Source: Elusimicrobiota bacterium
Lineage (GTDB): Bacteria; Elusimicrobiota; Elusimicrobia; UBA1565; UBA9628
Assembly: GCA_016182905.1 (NCBI GenBank)
Contig: JACPFR010000014.1
Coordinates: forward strand, 1 to 64,000
DNA length: 64,000 bases
Direction of reading: 5' to 3'
Every line of letters starts with the position of its first letter. Within the stretch, counting starts at the first letter, position 1. Positions 25,166-32,946 of this stretch are shown piece after piece. The position numbers were made by a program, and so were the translations under genes. A model generated the notes under the pieces. That model saw only the letters and a list, made by a program, of their open reading frames with translations, was not told the DNA's origin and ran no database searches.

Positions 25166-25705
25166 TCAGCGCCGGCCGCGGCGCTGCAGGCGCTCGCCCC
25201 GGTTCTCGCGGCGCTCGCCGCGGCGCTCCATGCGCTCGCCGCGCTTCTCTCGACGCTCCCCCCTTCTCTCCATCCGTTCGCCGCGCTTCTCGCGCGCTTC
25301 GCCGCGGCGCTCGAGCCGCTCGCCGGCCCGGTCCACCCGCTCCGCGGCTCTCTCGCGCCCCGCGTCCTCGAACCGGTCCGCTTTTTCCTGGAGGTTCTCC
25401 CCCCTCTCCTGCAGGCGCTCCCCTTGCTCCTGGCGCTTTTCGCCCCGCTTCTGCATGTTCTCGCCTTGACGCTGGAGCCGCTCGCCTCTCTTCTCGATCT
25501 TTTTTCCCTGCTTCTCGACGCGCTTGCCGCGATTTTCGAGCGCGGGGCTGGCCGGGGTCGCCCCGTCACCCGGGGCGTCCGGCTGGGCCGGCGTCACGCC
25601 GGACGGCGTCTCGACCGGCTTATCGGAGTCATCCTGCGCCGAGGCGACGGTCGGAACGGACAACGCGAGGCTCAAAAGAGCCGCGAAAAAAATAATCTTG
25701 CTCAT
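25166..25705 (-). CDS. Secreted heptad-repeat (coiled-coil) protein
   Basis: A 179-residue protein with a signal peptide ending at ASAQ, a short Pro/Asp/Thr-rich linker and then about 115 residues of near-perfect seven-residue repeats. Units such as GERLQRQ, GENMQKR, GEKRQEQ, GERLQER and GENLQEK are followed by RGERMER-type units to the end. The content is almost wholly Arg, Glu, Gly, Gln and Lys. It should form a highly charged helical rod in the envelope. A GGGGA ribosome site precedes the ATG. The function is unknown. Comparable low-complexity repeats expand and contract by slippage. Confidence 0.75.
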   Translation of the reverse strand: MSKIIFFAALLSLALSVPTVASAQDDSDKPVETPSGVTPAQPDAPGDGATPASPALENRGKRVEKQGKKIEKRGERLQRQGENMQKRGEKRQEQGERLQERGENLQEKADRFEDAGRERAAERVDRAGERLERRGEAREKRGERMERRGERREKRGERMERRGERRENRGERLQRRGRR

Positions 25706-25751
25706 GGTTCCCCCTGCTTCCTTATTATACGAACGGCTGAAGCGATTGTCC

Positions 25752-26146
25752 TCATTCCAGGTCGCCGCTCTTCAGCTTCCATATCCACCCGACGGCTCCG
25801 CACGGGAGGAGCACGACGGCGATGGCCGCGGCCACCGAGGCGTCGGCCCAGCCCAGGGCCTGGACCAGCGCCTGGGCGGAGCCTCCGGGCGACGGCATCC
25901 CCAAGTCCCAATACCAATGACGCCACGCGGCCAGTACGCCGGGCCAAGCCCCGGAGAACGCGGCCAGGATCCAGCCGTATCGCAGTTTTCGCAAGAACAT
26001 CCCCGTCGAACCGGCGGCCATGATCGACGCGAACAGCATGTGCGTCGAGCCCTCGGCCTCGAGGCCGAAGAGGACCGCGGCATGAGGCCGAGAGACACGA
26101 CATCCCGCAGCCAGCCCGGCCACGTCTTGAATGGGCTCTTGCTCAA
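25752..26146 (-). pseudogene. Small membrane protein gene, probably frameshifted
   Basis: Two frames that look coding by their GC-rich third positions join near 26075-26082. The first starts at a TTG (26146) overlapping the glutamine-synthetase-like stop (TTGA) and reads SKSPFKTWPGWLRDVVSLGL. The second continues to 25752 as AAVLFGLEAEGSTHMLFAS, then two hydrophobic helices and a final KLKSGDLE. One missing base would restore a single protein of about 130 residues. A GTG at 26123 could open the second frame by itself, but its first 15 codons have poor third positions. It is either a sequencing or assembly indel or a decayed gene. Confidence 0.55.
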
Positions 26147-27492
26147 ATCCTCTCGAAGTAGCGGCCGCGCTCCCAGTCGGAGACCGCCCGGTCGGAGGCG
26201 GCCTGCTCGGCCTGGGCCGCGTGCAGGTAATGCGCGTGGACCTCTTCGCCGAAGGCGGCGCGCGCGGCGGCCGATCTCTCGAAGAGGCCGATCGCCTCAG
26301 TCAAGGTCTTGGGCACCGGCGAGACGTTCGCCTTGTAGGCGTCGCCGGCGAGCTCGGCCGGGGGCTCGATCCTCTTCTCGATGCCGTGCAGCCCCGCGGC
26401 GATGGTCGCGGCCAGCGCGAGATAGGGGTTGGCGTCGGCGCCGGGAAGGCGGTTCTCGATGCGCAAGGAGTCCCCCTCCCCGACGACGCGGAAGCCGCAG
26501 GTGCGGTTGTCGCGCGCCCAGGCGATGCGCGTCGGCGCGAAGGTCGCGGCCTGGTATCTCTTATAAGAATTGACCGTCGGGGCGAAGAGCAGGGAGAACT
26601 CGCGCGCCAGGGACATCGCCCCGCCGAGGAACCAGCGGAACTCCTTCGTCGGCTTGCCCTCCAACGAGAAGGCCGAGCTCCGCCCCGCCTTATCCCACAG
26701 GCTCGCGTGAATATGGCACGAGGAGCCCGCGAGCTTGTCGCTGTACTTGGCCATGAAAGTGAGCGCGGCGCCCTTCTGCATCGCGATCTCCTTGGCGCCG
26801 TGCTTGTACACGGTGTGCAGGTCGGCCATCGTGACCGGGTCGGAGTACTCGAGGTTGATCTCGTGCTGGCCGGGCCCCCACTCCCCCTTCGAGTTCTCGA
26901 CGAGGACGCCGGAGGCCTCCATGAGGTTGCGGATCTCCCCGACGACCGGCTCCTCCCGGGTCCCCTGCAGGATGTGATAGTCCTCGATATAGGTTCCGTA
27001 ATGCTCGAGGCCGGTCCAGTTCTTCTTCTGCGCCGACTCGTACGTCTCCCGCAGCAGGTAGAACTCGAGCTCTGTCGCCATCTTGAGCGACCAGCCCTTC
27101 GCGGCGGCGCGCGCGACCTGGTCCTTGAGGATCTGCCGGGGTGCCACCGCGATCGTCTTCTCGTGGGCGGCGTCCAGCACGTCGGCCACGACGAGCGCCG
27201 TGCCGGGCAGCCACGCGAGGCCGCGCCACGTCGAGAAATCGGGGACCAGCGCGAAGTCCTGATAGCCCTTGTCCCAGCTCGTGAGCGCGAACCCGGGGAC
27301 GGGATCCATCTCCATGTCGACGGTGAGCAGGTAGGCGCAGGCGTGGGTGCCGTGGGACGCGACCGACTTGGCGAAATGGCGCGCGGTGAAGCGCTTCCCG
27401 ATCCAGCGGCCCTGCATGTCGGGCATCGCGAGGATCACCGTGTGGAACTTCCCCTTCTTGATGGCGGCCAGCAAGGACGCGGCGTTGTTCAT
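26143..27492 (-). CDS. Glutamine-synthetase-family ligase, possibly gamma-glutamylpolyamine synthetase type
   Basis: A 449-residue glutamine-synthetase fold enzyme that ligates glutamate to ammonia or an amine using ATP. The motifs ATELEFYLL, GPGQHEINLEYSD, KYSDKLAGSSCHIHASL (usual KPxxGxxGSGxHxHxS, altered here) and IENRLPGADANPYLALAA are present. The altered KPF-type motif and length favour the PuuA/GlnA-like amine ligases over housekeeping GlnA. With polyamine genes in the same window, glutamylation of a polyamine or another amine is a plausible role; this is inference. The start at 27492 is set by the promoter 6 nt upstream. Confidence 0.85.
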   Translation of the reverse strand: MNNAASLLAAIKKGKFHTVILAMPDMQGRWIGKRFTARHFAKSVASHGTHACAYLLTVDMEMDPVPGFALTSWDKGYQDFALVPDFSTWRGLAWLPGTALVVADVLDAAHEKTIAVAPRQILKDQVARAAAKGWSLKMATELEFYLLRETYESAQKKNWTGLEHYGTYIEDYHILQGTREEPVVGEIRNLMEASGVLVENSKGEWGPGQHEINLEYSDPVTMADLHTVYKHGAKEIAMQKGAALTFMAKYSDKLAGSSCHIHASLWDKAGRSSAFSLEGKPTKEFRWFLGGAMSLAREFSLLFAPTVNSYKRYQAATFAPTRIAWARDNRTCGFRVVGEGDSLRIENRLPGADANPYLALAATIAAGLHGIEKRIEPPAELAGDAYKANVSPVPKTLTEAIGLFERSAAARAAFGEEVHAHYLHAAQAEQAASDRAVSDWERGRYFERI

Positions 27493-27498
27493 GGGCTG

Positions 27499-27527
27499 AG
27501 TGTAAGATAAAAGCGCAAAACTGTCCA
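27499..27527 (-). promoter_or_regulatory. Promoter of the glutamine-synthetase-family gene, probably leaderless
   Basis: On the minus strand TGGACA (plus 27522-27527), a 17-bp spacer, then TACACT (plus 27499-27504), ending 6 nt before the ATG at 27492. Confidence 0.7.
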
Positions 27528-27619
27528 GCCCGAGCCTCCCCCGCAGCGGGAAATAAACAAACAACACTAAACGATACTGAGGAGTCTGTAATAATACAAA
27601 ACAACAGGTTAGCTAAGAC

Positions 27620-27648
27620 TTGACAACTTTATGACCACATGCTAACAT
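27620..27648 (+). promoter_or_regulatory. parA promoter
   Basis: TTGACA (27620-27625), a 17-bp spacer, then TAACAT (27643-27648). The predicted start (about 27655) falls on the first copy of the 18-bp repeat described next. Confidence 0.7.
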
Positions 27649-27654
27649 CAGCGG

Positions 27655-27710
27655 AGTTTTCACGAGTAAACAGAATCGGCGTTAGAAAAACAAGTTTTCA
27701 CGAGTAAACA
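27655..27710. promoter_or_regulatory. Two direct repeats of a parS-like motif upstream of parA
   Basis: The 18-mer AGTTTTCACGAGTAAACA occurs at 27655-27672 and again, identical, at 27693-27710, with starts 38 bp apart. Each copy is an imperfect palindrome around CAC|GAG and shares the TTTCACG core of the bacterial parS site. The first overlaps the predicted transcription start and the second ends 4 bp before the parA ATG. They may be operators for ParA/ParB autoregulation or diverged parS sites. The role is inferred. Confidence 0.6.
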
Positions 27711-27714
27711 CGCT

Positions 27715-28530
27715 ATGGTTGAAATAATCGCGATCGCAAACCAGAAAGGGGGGGTGGGAAAGACCACCACCGCCGTCAATTTGGCCTCAGCTTTGGCCGT
27801 TCTTGGTCACGAAACCTTGCTGATCGACATGGACCCCCAAGGCAACGCCACTTCTGGGGTGGGGTTCAACAAGCACGAATTCGATCCCAACATGTACGAT
27901 GTGCTTGTCGACCTCATGCCTTTGGAAAAGACCATCAAGCAAAGTCCGCTGCCGAAGCTGTCCGCCGCGGGGACCAATAACGACCTGGCTGGGGCTGAAA
28001 TCGAGCTGGTTTCGGCCCTGGCCCGGGAGAGCCGGCTCAAAGGCGCCCTTTCGGCGGTCAAAAACAGGTTCGCCTTCGTGGTCATCGATTGCCCGCCGTC
28101 TTTGGGCCTTTTGACGGTCAATGCCCTCAATGCGGCCGATAAAATCGTTATTCCGATCCAGGGGGAGTACTACTCCATGGAGGGCTTGGCGCAATTCACA
28201 GGCGCTGTGGATAGAGTGAAAAGCGCCTTGAACCCCAAACTCGAGACCGAGGGGGGGGTCCTGACCATGTTCGACTCCCGCATGACCTTGTCCAACCAGG
28301 TCAAGGATGAGGTCGGCAAGTTCTTCGGCCCCAAGATGTTTTCGTCCATCATACCCCGCAACATCCGCCTGGCCGAGGCCCCCGGTTTCGGCCAAAGCAT
28401 TTTCCAGTACGACGCCAAGTCCAAAGGCGCCGAGGCGTATATGTCCTTCGCTCGGGAGTTCCTGTCCCGGCGCGGCCTGTCCACCCCACCCTCGCCCATC
28501 ACACCTGAAACCACGGAGAATCCAGCATGA
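27715..28530 (+). CDS. parA: Chromosome-partitioning ATPase ParA/Soj
   Basis: A 271-residue deviant Walker-A ATPase. It has KGGVGKTTTAVNLA at 11-24, LLIDMDPQGNATSG, FVVIDCPPSLGLLT and IPIQGEYYSMEGL. With ParB it moves the origin regions apart after replication. Codon use is visibly less GC-rich than in most neighbours, especially in the first half. parB overlaps its stop codon (ATGA). The promoter and duplicated motif upstream suggest self-regulation by the Par proteins. Confidence 0.97.
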   Translation: MVEIIAIANQKGGVGKTTTAVNLASALAVLGHETLLIDMDPQGNATSGVGFNKHEFDPNMYDVLVDLMPLEKTIKQSPLPKLSAAGTNNDLAGAEIELVSALARESRLKGALSAVKNRFAFVVIDCPPSLGLLTVNALNAADKIVIPIQGEYYSMEGLAQFTGAVDRVKSALNPKLETEGGVLTMFDSRMTLSNQVKDEVGKFFGPKMFSSIIPRNIRLAEAPGFGQSIFQYDAKSKGAEAYMSFAREFLSRRGLSTPPSPITPETTENPA

Positions 28531-29438
28531 CCCGCAAAGCTCTCGGCCGCGGCCTCTCGGCCCTCATCCCCAGCGTCCCGGCGCCCGTCGTCTCGCCCGC
28601 CTCCGCGGCGGCGGCCGCGACGCCGTCCGAGGGAAACGCCCTCAAGGTGCCTGTCGACAAGATCCGCCCCAACCATCTCCAACCCCGGCGCCACTTCGAG
28701 CCCGAGGCCCTGACCGAGCTCGCCACCTCCATCAAGCAGCACGGCCTGGCCCAGCCCATCGTGGTCTCCTATGACGTGGCGACCCGCTCCTATGAGCTGA
28801 TTGCGGGCGAGCGCCGCTGGCGCGCCACCCAGCTGGCCGGTCTCAAGGAGATCGACGTCGTCGTCCGCGAGCCCCGGGACGAGAAGCACCGCATGGCCCT
28901 GACCCTCATCGAGAACCTCCAGCGCGCCGACCTGAATCCGATCGAGGTCGCCCTCGGCTACCTGCGTCTGATGAAGGAATTCGGCATCAACCAGACCTCT
29001 CTCGCCGAAGAGGTGGGAAAGTCGAAGGCCGCGATCTCGAACACCTTGCGGCTTCTGGAGCTGTCCGACGAGATCCAGAAAGCCCTTCAGTACGGCCAGG
29101 TCACCGAAGGCCACGGCCGCGCGCTGCTGACGATCAGCGACCCCAACCTCCGTCACGCCGTCTTTCAAAAGCTGGTCGCCAACAAATTGTCCGTCCGTGA
29201 GACGGAGGCCCTGGCCCGCGAGATGGAGGCGGACCCCGTCGTCGCGGAGACGCCGGCCAAGGACAAGAAGCCGGAGGCGAAACCCGCGGACCTGCGCGCG
29301 CTCGAGGAATCGCTCCAGCAGATCCTCGGCACCAAGGTCGTCATCCGCACGAAGAAGACCGCGTCGAAAGGCTCCATCCAAATATCGTTCTTCTCCTTCG
29401 AAGACTTCGACCGCATACTAAAAGTACTTAAAAATTAA
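28527..29438 (+). CDS. parB: Chromosome-partitioning protein ParB
   Basis: A 303-residue CTP-dependent DNA clamp that loads at parS. It has the usual N-terminal ALGRGLSALIP (ParA contact), the CTPase motifs PNHLQPRRHF and GERRWRAT, the ENLQRADLNPIE helix and a helix-turn-helix (TSLAEEVGKSKAAISNTLRL). The C-terminal dimerisation domain is preceded by a Lys/Pro/Ala linker. It overlaps parA (ATGA) and its stop overlaps the next start (TAATG). It lies about 16 kb from the predicted origin, which is normal for parS-parABS loci. Confidence 0.97.
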   Translation: MTRKALGRGLSALIPSVPAPVVSPASAAAAATPSEGNALKVPVDKIRPNHLQPRRHFEPEALTELATSIKQHGLAQPIVVSYDVATRSYELIAGERRWRATQLAGLKEIDVVVREPRDEKHRMALTLIENLQRADLNPIEVALGYLRLMKEFGINQTSLAEEVGKSKAAISNTLRLLELSDEIQKALQYGQVTEGHGRALLTISDPNLRHAVFQKLVANKLSVRETEALAREMEADPVVAETPAKDKKPEAKPADLRALEESLQQILGTKVVIRTKKTASKGSIQISFFSFEDFDRILKVLKN

Positions 29439-30436
29439 TGATAATTTCATATTTATCCCTCGTCGCCGCCCTGACCGCCGCCGCGGCGGACGGGCTCCCG
29501 GCGTCCCTTTCCACGAGCTCGATCGTCCCGACCATCGTCACGATCGCGCCGAGCCTCCACGAGTACGGCCGGTTCGCGGACGGCGGCCCGGACGCCAACT
29601 GGTACGTCGGCTTCAACAACGCCTGGATCGTGAAGCTGCCCCCCGCGCCTATTGGAGATTTCACGCACGCCTTCATCGGGGCCAAGCTCGGCCGCGCCAA
29701 GACCCGGCCCGTGCCGGACAAGCCTTGGCTGCGCGAGACCATCCCCGGCAAGGTGTACGCGGGCATATCCGCCTCGCCCGCGTGGACGTCGGAGCAGAGC
29801 TTCTTCCTCGCCGAGACGCGGGACATCCCCGCCGAGGCCGATCCGCAGGCGCGCGTCGACGGCGTGGGCGCGGGAGAATGGTTCTGGGCGGAGGTGCCGC
29901 TGTCGCAGGTGAGCTTCACCGCGCCCAACTACCTGATCGTCTGGTCGCCGACGAATTATTTCACGAAGGCCTCGAGCGCGCCGATCCTGGCCGCCGCCGA
30001 CCTCGAGGAGCCGGGGGGGGAGACCCGCGCCTGGCTCAACCGGTCGATCCAGGGCGTGCCGCCGCGCTCGCGGGGAGCCTCCCTCGAGACCCCGCTCAAC
30101 ACCTTGGCTCCCGCGATCGCGATCAAGCTCGTCCCGCCCGGGCCCGAGGAGCCGGCCGTGTCCGTCGCCGACTTCAGCGTCGCGCGCGCCGGCAAGCGCG
30201 TCATCGTGCGCTTCTCCGCCGCCGGCGAGGACGTGGCCGAGGCGTGGGTCGAGTCCTCGCGCGACCAGCTCGAATGGCAGCGCGCCTCCCGCATCCAGCG
30301 CCGCCCGCCGTACGCGTTCTCGCTCGCGCCCGACAAGACGCCCGTCCCCGGCTCCTTCCTGCGCGGCGCGGCCCGGGACATCTCCGGAGCCGTCGGCGTC
30401 TCGGACGGCTACATGATCCCCTATGCGCCCCGGTAA
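29438..30436 (+). CDS. Secreted protein of unknown function
   Basis: A 332-residue protein with a short hydrophobic N-terminus (MIISYLSLVAALTAAAADG), probably a signal peptide. The mature part is rich in Trp, Pro and Ala (NWYVGFNNAWIVKLPPAP; GEWFWAEVPLSQVSF), and the C-terminal 100 residues look like a beta-sandwich (VADFSVARAGKRVIVRFSAAG...). No enzyme motif is seen. The start overlaps the parB stop and its 3' end overlaps asd by 14 bp, so it is part of a tightly packed unit. Confidence 0.7.
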   Translation: MIISYLSLVAALTAAAADGLPASLSTSSIVPTIVTIAPSLHEYGRFADGGPDANWYVGFNNAWIVKLPPAPIGDFTHAFIGAKLGRAKTRPVPDKPWLRETIPGKVYAGISASPAWTSEQSFFLAETRDIPAEADPQARVDGVGAGEWFWAEVPLSQVSFTAPNYLIVWSPTNYFTKASSAPILAAADLEEPGGETRAWLNRSIQGVPPRSRGASLETPLNTLAPAIAIKLVPPGPEEPAVSVADFSVARAGKRVIVRFSAAGEDVAEAWVESSRDQLEWQRASRIQRRPPYAFSLAPDKTPVPGSFLRGAARDISGAVGVSDGYMIPYAPR

Positions 30437-31478
30437 CGGCCTCGCCGTCGGCGTCGTCGGCGCCACCGGCATGGTCGGCCGGGAGCTCGTCGCGCTGCTG
30501 GAGCGCCGCCGCTTCCCCGTCGGCGAGCTGCGCCCGTTCTCCTCCGGCCGCGCCGCCTCCTCGGTGCGCTTCAAGGGGCGCGCGCTCGCCGCTCCGGGGG
30601 TCTCGGCCGCCGCTCTCGGCTCCTGCGACCTCGTCTTCCTCGTCAGCTCCGACGAGGTCGCTCTCGAGCTGGCGCCGGCGCTCGCCAAGGCCGGCGTCTG
30701 GACCATCGACGACAGCGCCGCGTTCAGATTGAAGGATTCCGTTCCGCTCGTGATCCCCGAGGTGAACGGCGGGGCTCTCCGCGAGGACCGCCGCCTGATC
30801 GCCGGTCCCAATTGCACGATGACCGGCCTCGCCGTCGCCGGCTCGCTTCTCCACAAGCTCGTCGGCGTACGCGAGGTCCGCCTCGCCTCCTATCAGGCCG
30901 TCTCCGGCGCCGGGAAGGCCGCCTTGGCCGAGCTGTTCTCCCAGTACTCGTCGCTGTCCGGCCTGCGCGCCGAGTCCGACGGCCGCGCCCCCGTGCTCGG
31001 CCCGGGCAGATCATCCGTGCTGCCGCGCGCGATCGCCTACAACGCGATCCCCCAGGTCGGACGCTTCGGCGCGGACGGCTACTCGAGCGAGGAGACCAAG
31101 GTCGCCGCCGAGCTGCGCAAGATCTGGTCCGCGCCCGGGCTCAAGGTCTCCGCGACCGCCGTGCGCGTGCCCTCGATCCGCGGCCACGCGCTGGCCGCGT
31201 GGCTGACCTTCTCCCGCCCGGTCGCGCTGTCCCGCGCCCGCGCGCTCCTCGAAAAGACACCCGGCCTCGTCCTCAGCCGCGAGGGGGACTACCCCACGCC
31301 GCGCTCGACGGGGGGGCAGGGCCCCGTGTACGCCGGCCGCCTGCGCCGCGGCGCCACGGCGAGGGAGCTGGCGCTCTGGATCACCTCGGACAACCTGCTC
31401 AAGGGCGCGGCCCTCAACTCGGTGCAGGTCGCCGAGGAGCTCCGCCGCCGCGGCTGGCTGTCGCGCCGGGCCCGATGA
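30423..31478 (+). CDS. asd: Aspartate-semialdehyde dehydrogenase
   Basis: A 351-residue Asd, which reduces aspartyl phosphate to aspartate semialdehyde on the way to lysine, threonine, methionine and diaminopimelate. Seen: the NADP loop VGATGMVGREL, LVSSDEVALELAP, a catalytic cysteine in GPNCTMTGLA, a QAVSGAGKAA stretch, and the RVPSIRGHAL segment with the active-site Arg/His. The neighbouring frames overlap at both ends (14 bp with the upstream gene and ATGA downstream). No lysC or dapA is nearby. Confidence 0.95.
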   Translation: MRPGNGLAVGVVGATGMVGRELVALLERRRFPVGELRPFSSGRAASSVRFKGRALAAPGVSAAALGSCDLVFLVSSDEVALELAPALAKAGVWTIDDSAAFRLKDSVPLVIPEVNGGALREDRRLIAGPNCTMTGLAVAGSLLHKLVGVREVRLASYQAVSGAGKAALAELFSQYSSLSGLRAESDGRAPVLGPGRSSVLPRAIAYNAIPQVGRFGADGYSSEETKVAAELRKIWSAPGLKVSATAVRVPSIRGHALAAWLTFSRPVALSRARALLEKTPGLVLSREGDYPTPRSTGGQGPVYAGRLRRGATARELALWITSDNLLKGAALNSVQVAEELRRRGWLSRRAR

Positions 31479-32332
31479 TCCTCGCTTTGGTCCTCGCCGC
31501 GGCTTCCTTCGCCGCGGCCGAGGCGGTCAGCCCTTTCGCCGCCGTCGACGCGGCCTGGCTGAGCAAGGGCTACAACGCGCGCGAGCGCGTCAGCGGCGTG
31601 AACGGCGACCTCTCGGCCTCCGCGGCGATCTACACCCCGGCCGCGGGCGGGGGCGACCGGCTCGAGGTCCACGTCGTCGCCAAGGGCAAGGCCTACCTGG
31701 GCTTCACCCACCCCTCGACGGTCGAGCGGCTCGAGTTCGACCCGTCCCCCGCCGGCCGCTTCGCCGACATGTTCCGCGACGGCTCGCTGACCGTGGCCTA
31801 CCGCGCGACGCGGACCTCCCTGGGTGCCACCGAGCTCAACGTCCTGCGCTGGCGGCGCTTCCGCATCGAGCGCATCGCGACCTTCCCCGAGGGCCGCTTC
31901 CTCCGCCTCGACAGCGGCCCGGTCGTCGCGGCCCGCGAGCTCCCGCTCGGGCGCTACCTGTCGATGGGCTGCGAGGACTTCGGCACGATCTCGCGCACCG
32001 CCTTCAAGACGACCTTGCACGCCCCCCGCGACGGAGGGTTCCAGGACGTGTCGGCGAAGAATCCCGGCTTCTACGCGGCGGAGATCGCGCGCAAGGAGAA
32101 GGCGCTGGGCCGCCTCAAGGTCGAGCTCGAGAAGAACGCGGGGGAGTACCTGGGCCTCGCGATCTCGGCCTATTACGACTACGCGGCCCTGGGCCGGAGG
32201 CGCGAGGGCTGGACCCGCCTGCGCGAGTTCTTCAAGATCCCGGCGCTGGCGCCCCCGTCGGTGACGACCTGCATGACCTCGATGGAGAAGGACCTGCGGG
32301 ACAGGCTCGAGATCCCCGCCGCCTGGCCCTGA
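31475..32332 (+). CDS. Secreted protein of unknown function
   Basis: A 285-residue protein with a short signal peptide (MILALVLAAASFAAAEA). It contains a probable beta-rich domain (LEVHVVAKGKAYLGFTHPST) and a C-terminal helical part with a long charged helix (EIARKEKALGRLKVELEKN). Two cysteines occur (GCEDFG and TTCMTS). No family is recognised. It overlaps the asd stop (ATGA), so it is translated with asd. Confidence 0.65.
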   Translation: MILALVLAAASFAAAEAVSPFAAVDAAWLSKGYNARERVSGVNGDLSASAAIYTPAAGGGDRLEVHVVAKGKAYLGFTHPSTVERLEFDPSPAGRFADMFRDGSLTVAYRATRTSLGATELNVLRWRRFRIERIATFPEGRFLRLDSGPVVAARELPLGRYLSMGCEDFGTISRTAFKTTLHAPRDGGFQDVSAKNPGFYAAEIARKEKALGRLKVELEKNAGEYLGLAISAYYDYAALGRRREGWTRLREFFKIPALAPPSVTTCMTSMEKDLRDRLEIPAAWP

Positions 32333-32361
32333 AGACCTGGACGCGGGGCGGGTCTTTCGGG

Positions 32362-32367
32362 TAGAAT
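32362..32367 (+). promoter_or_regulatory. -10 element of the Ser/Gly-rich secreted protein, probably leaderless
   Basis: TAGAAT (32362-32367) ends 6 nt before the ATG at 32374. A weak TGGACG lies 18 bp upstream at 32338-32343. There is no ribosome site. Confidence 0.6.
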
Positions 32368-32373
32368 CGGCGC

Positions 32374-32889
32374 ATGAACAACATCATGGCCGCCGCCGCG
32401 CTCATCGCCTCCCAGATCGGAGCCCCGCCCCCCGTCGACGCCCCGGCGGTCGTCGTGCCGGTCGCGACGGCGAAGGCCGTCGCCGCGCCGCGCGCCGCCG
32501 CGGCCTCCGGGTACGTCTCGGCCTCGGGCACCTTGTCCGGCTCCGGCTACCTGCACTGCAGCGCGCCGCAGAACGGCAGCGGCTGGATGAACGGCTCGGT
32601 GAACCTGACGGCGAACATGCCCGTCAACGCCGGCGACGGCGCGAGCGGCTACGTGCCCGTGTCGGGCTACGTGCACCTCAGCGGCTCCTGCCAGAACGGC
32701 GGCGGCTTCGTGTCGGGCTCGGCGTTCGTCAACGGCTACGGCACGCTGTACGGCCGCGACGGGAAGGTCGCCGGGACCGTCCGCCTCGACGGGAGCGTGT
32801 TCGTCCACCAGTACGCTTCGTCGTCGTTCGTCTGGGTGAACCAGTTCGCGACGCTCAGCGGCTACTTCACCGCCGATCCCCAGAACTGA
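32374..32889 (+). CDS. Secreted Ser/Gly/Tyr-rich repeat protein
   Basis: A 171-residue protein with a hydrophobic N-terminal segment and an Ala/Pro/Val linker. From about residue 46 it is built of loose repeats of SGYV/SGS type (SGYVSASGTLSGSGYLHCSA, SGYVPVSGYVHLSGSC). It has two cysteines, one in each half, which could form a disulphide. Such Ser-Gly-aromatic repeats suggest a beta-solenoid or beta-sheet surface protein. The function is unknown. It is transcribed alone, from a probable leaderless promoter. Confidence 0.65.
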   Translation: MNNIMAAAALIASQIGAPPPVDAPAVVVPVATAKAVAAPRAAAASGYVSASGTLSGSGYLHCSAPQNGSGWMNGSVNLTANMPVNAGDGASGYVPVSGYVHLSGSCQNGGGFVSGSAFVNGYGTLYGRDGKVAGTVRLDGSVFVHQYASSSFVWVNQFATLSGYFTADPQN

Positions 32890-32905
32890 ACGGCTCGGAC
32901 CCCGA

Positions 32906-32933
32906 GGGCGACTGTTTCCGGAAACAGTCGCCC
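32906..32933. repeat. Palindromic repeat, CTGTTTCCGGAAACAG family, copy 1
   Basis: A perfect 28-bp palindrome (14-bp arms) centred on TTCC|GGAA, between two convergent genes. It is preceded by a smaller CTCGG-ACCC-CGAG hairpin. Copies with the same centre occur near 55022 and 56150. Confidence 0.8.
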
Positions 32934-32946
32934 GTCGATGCGCGCG

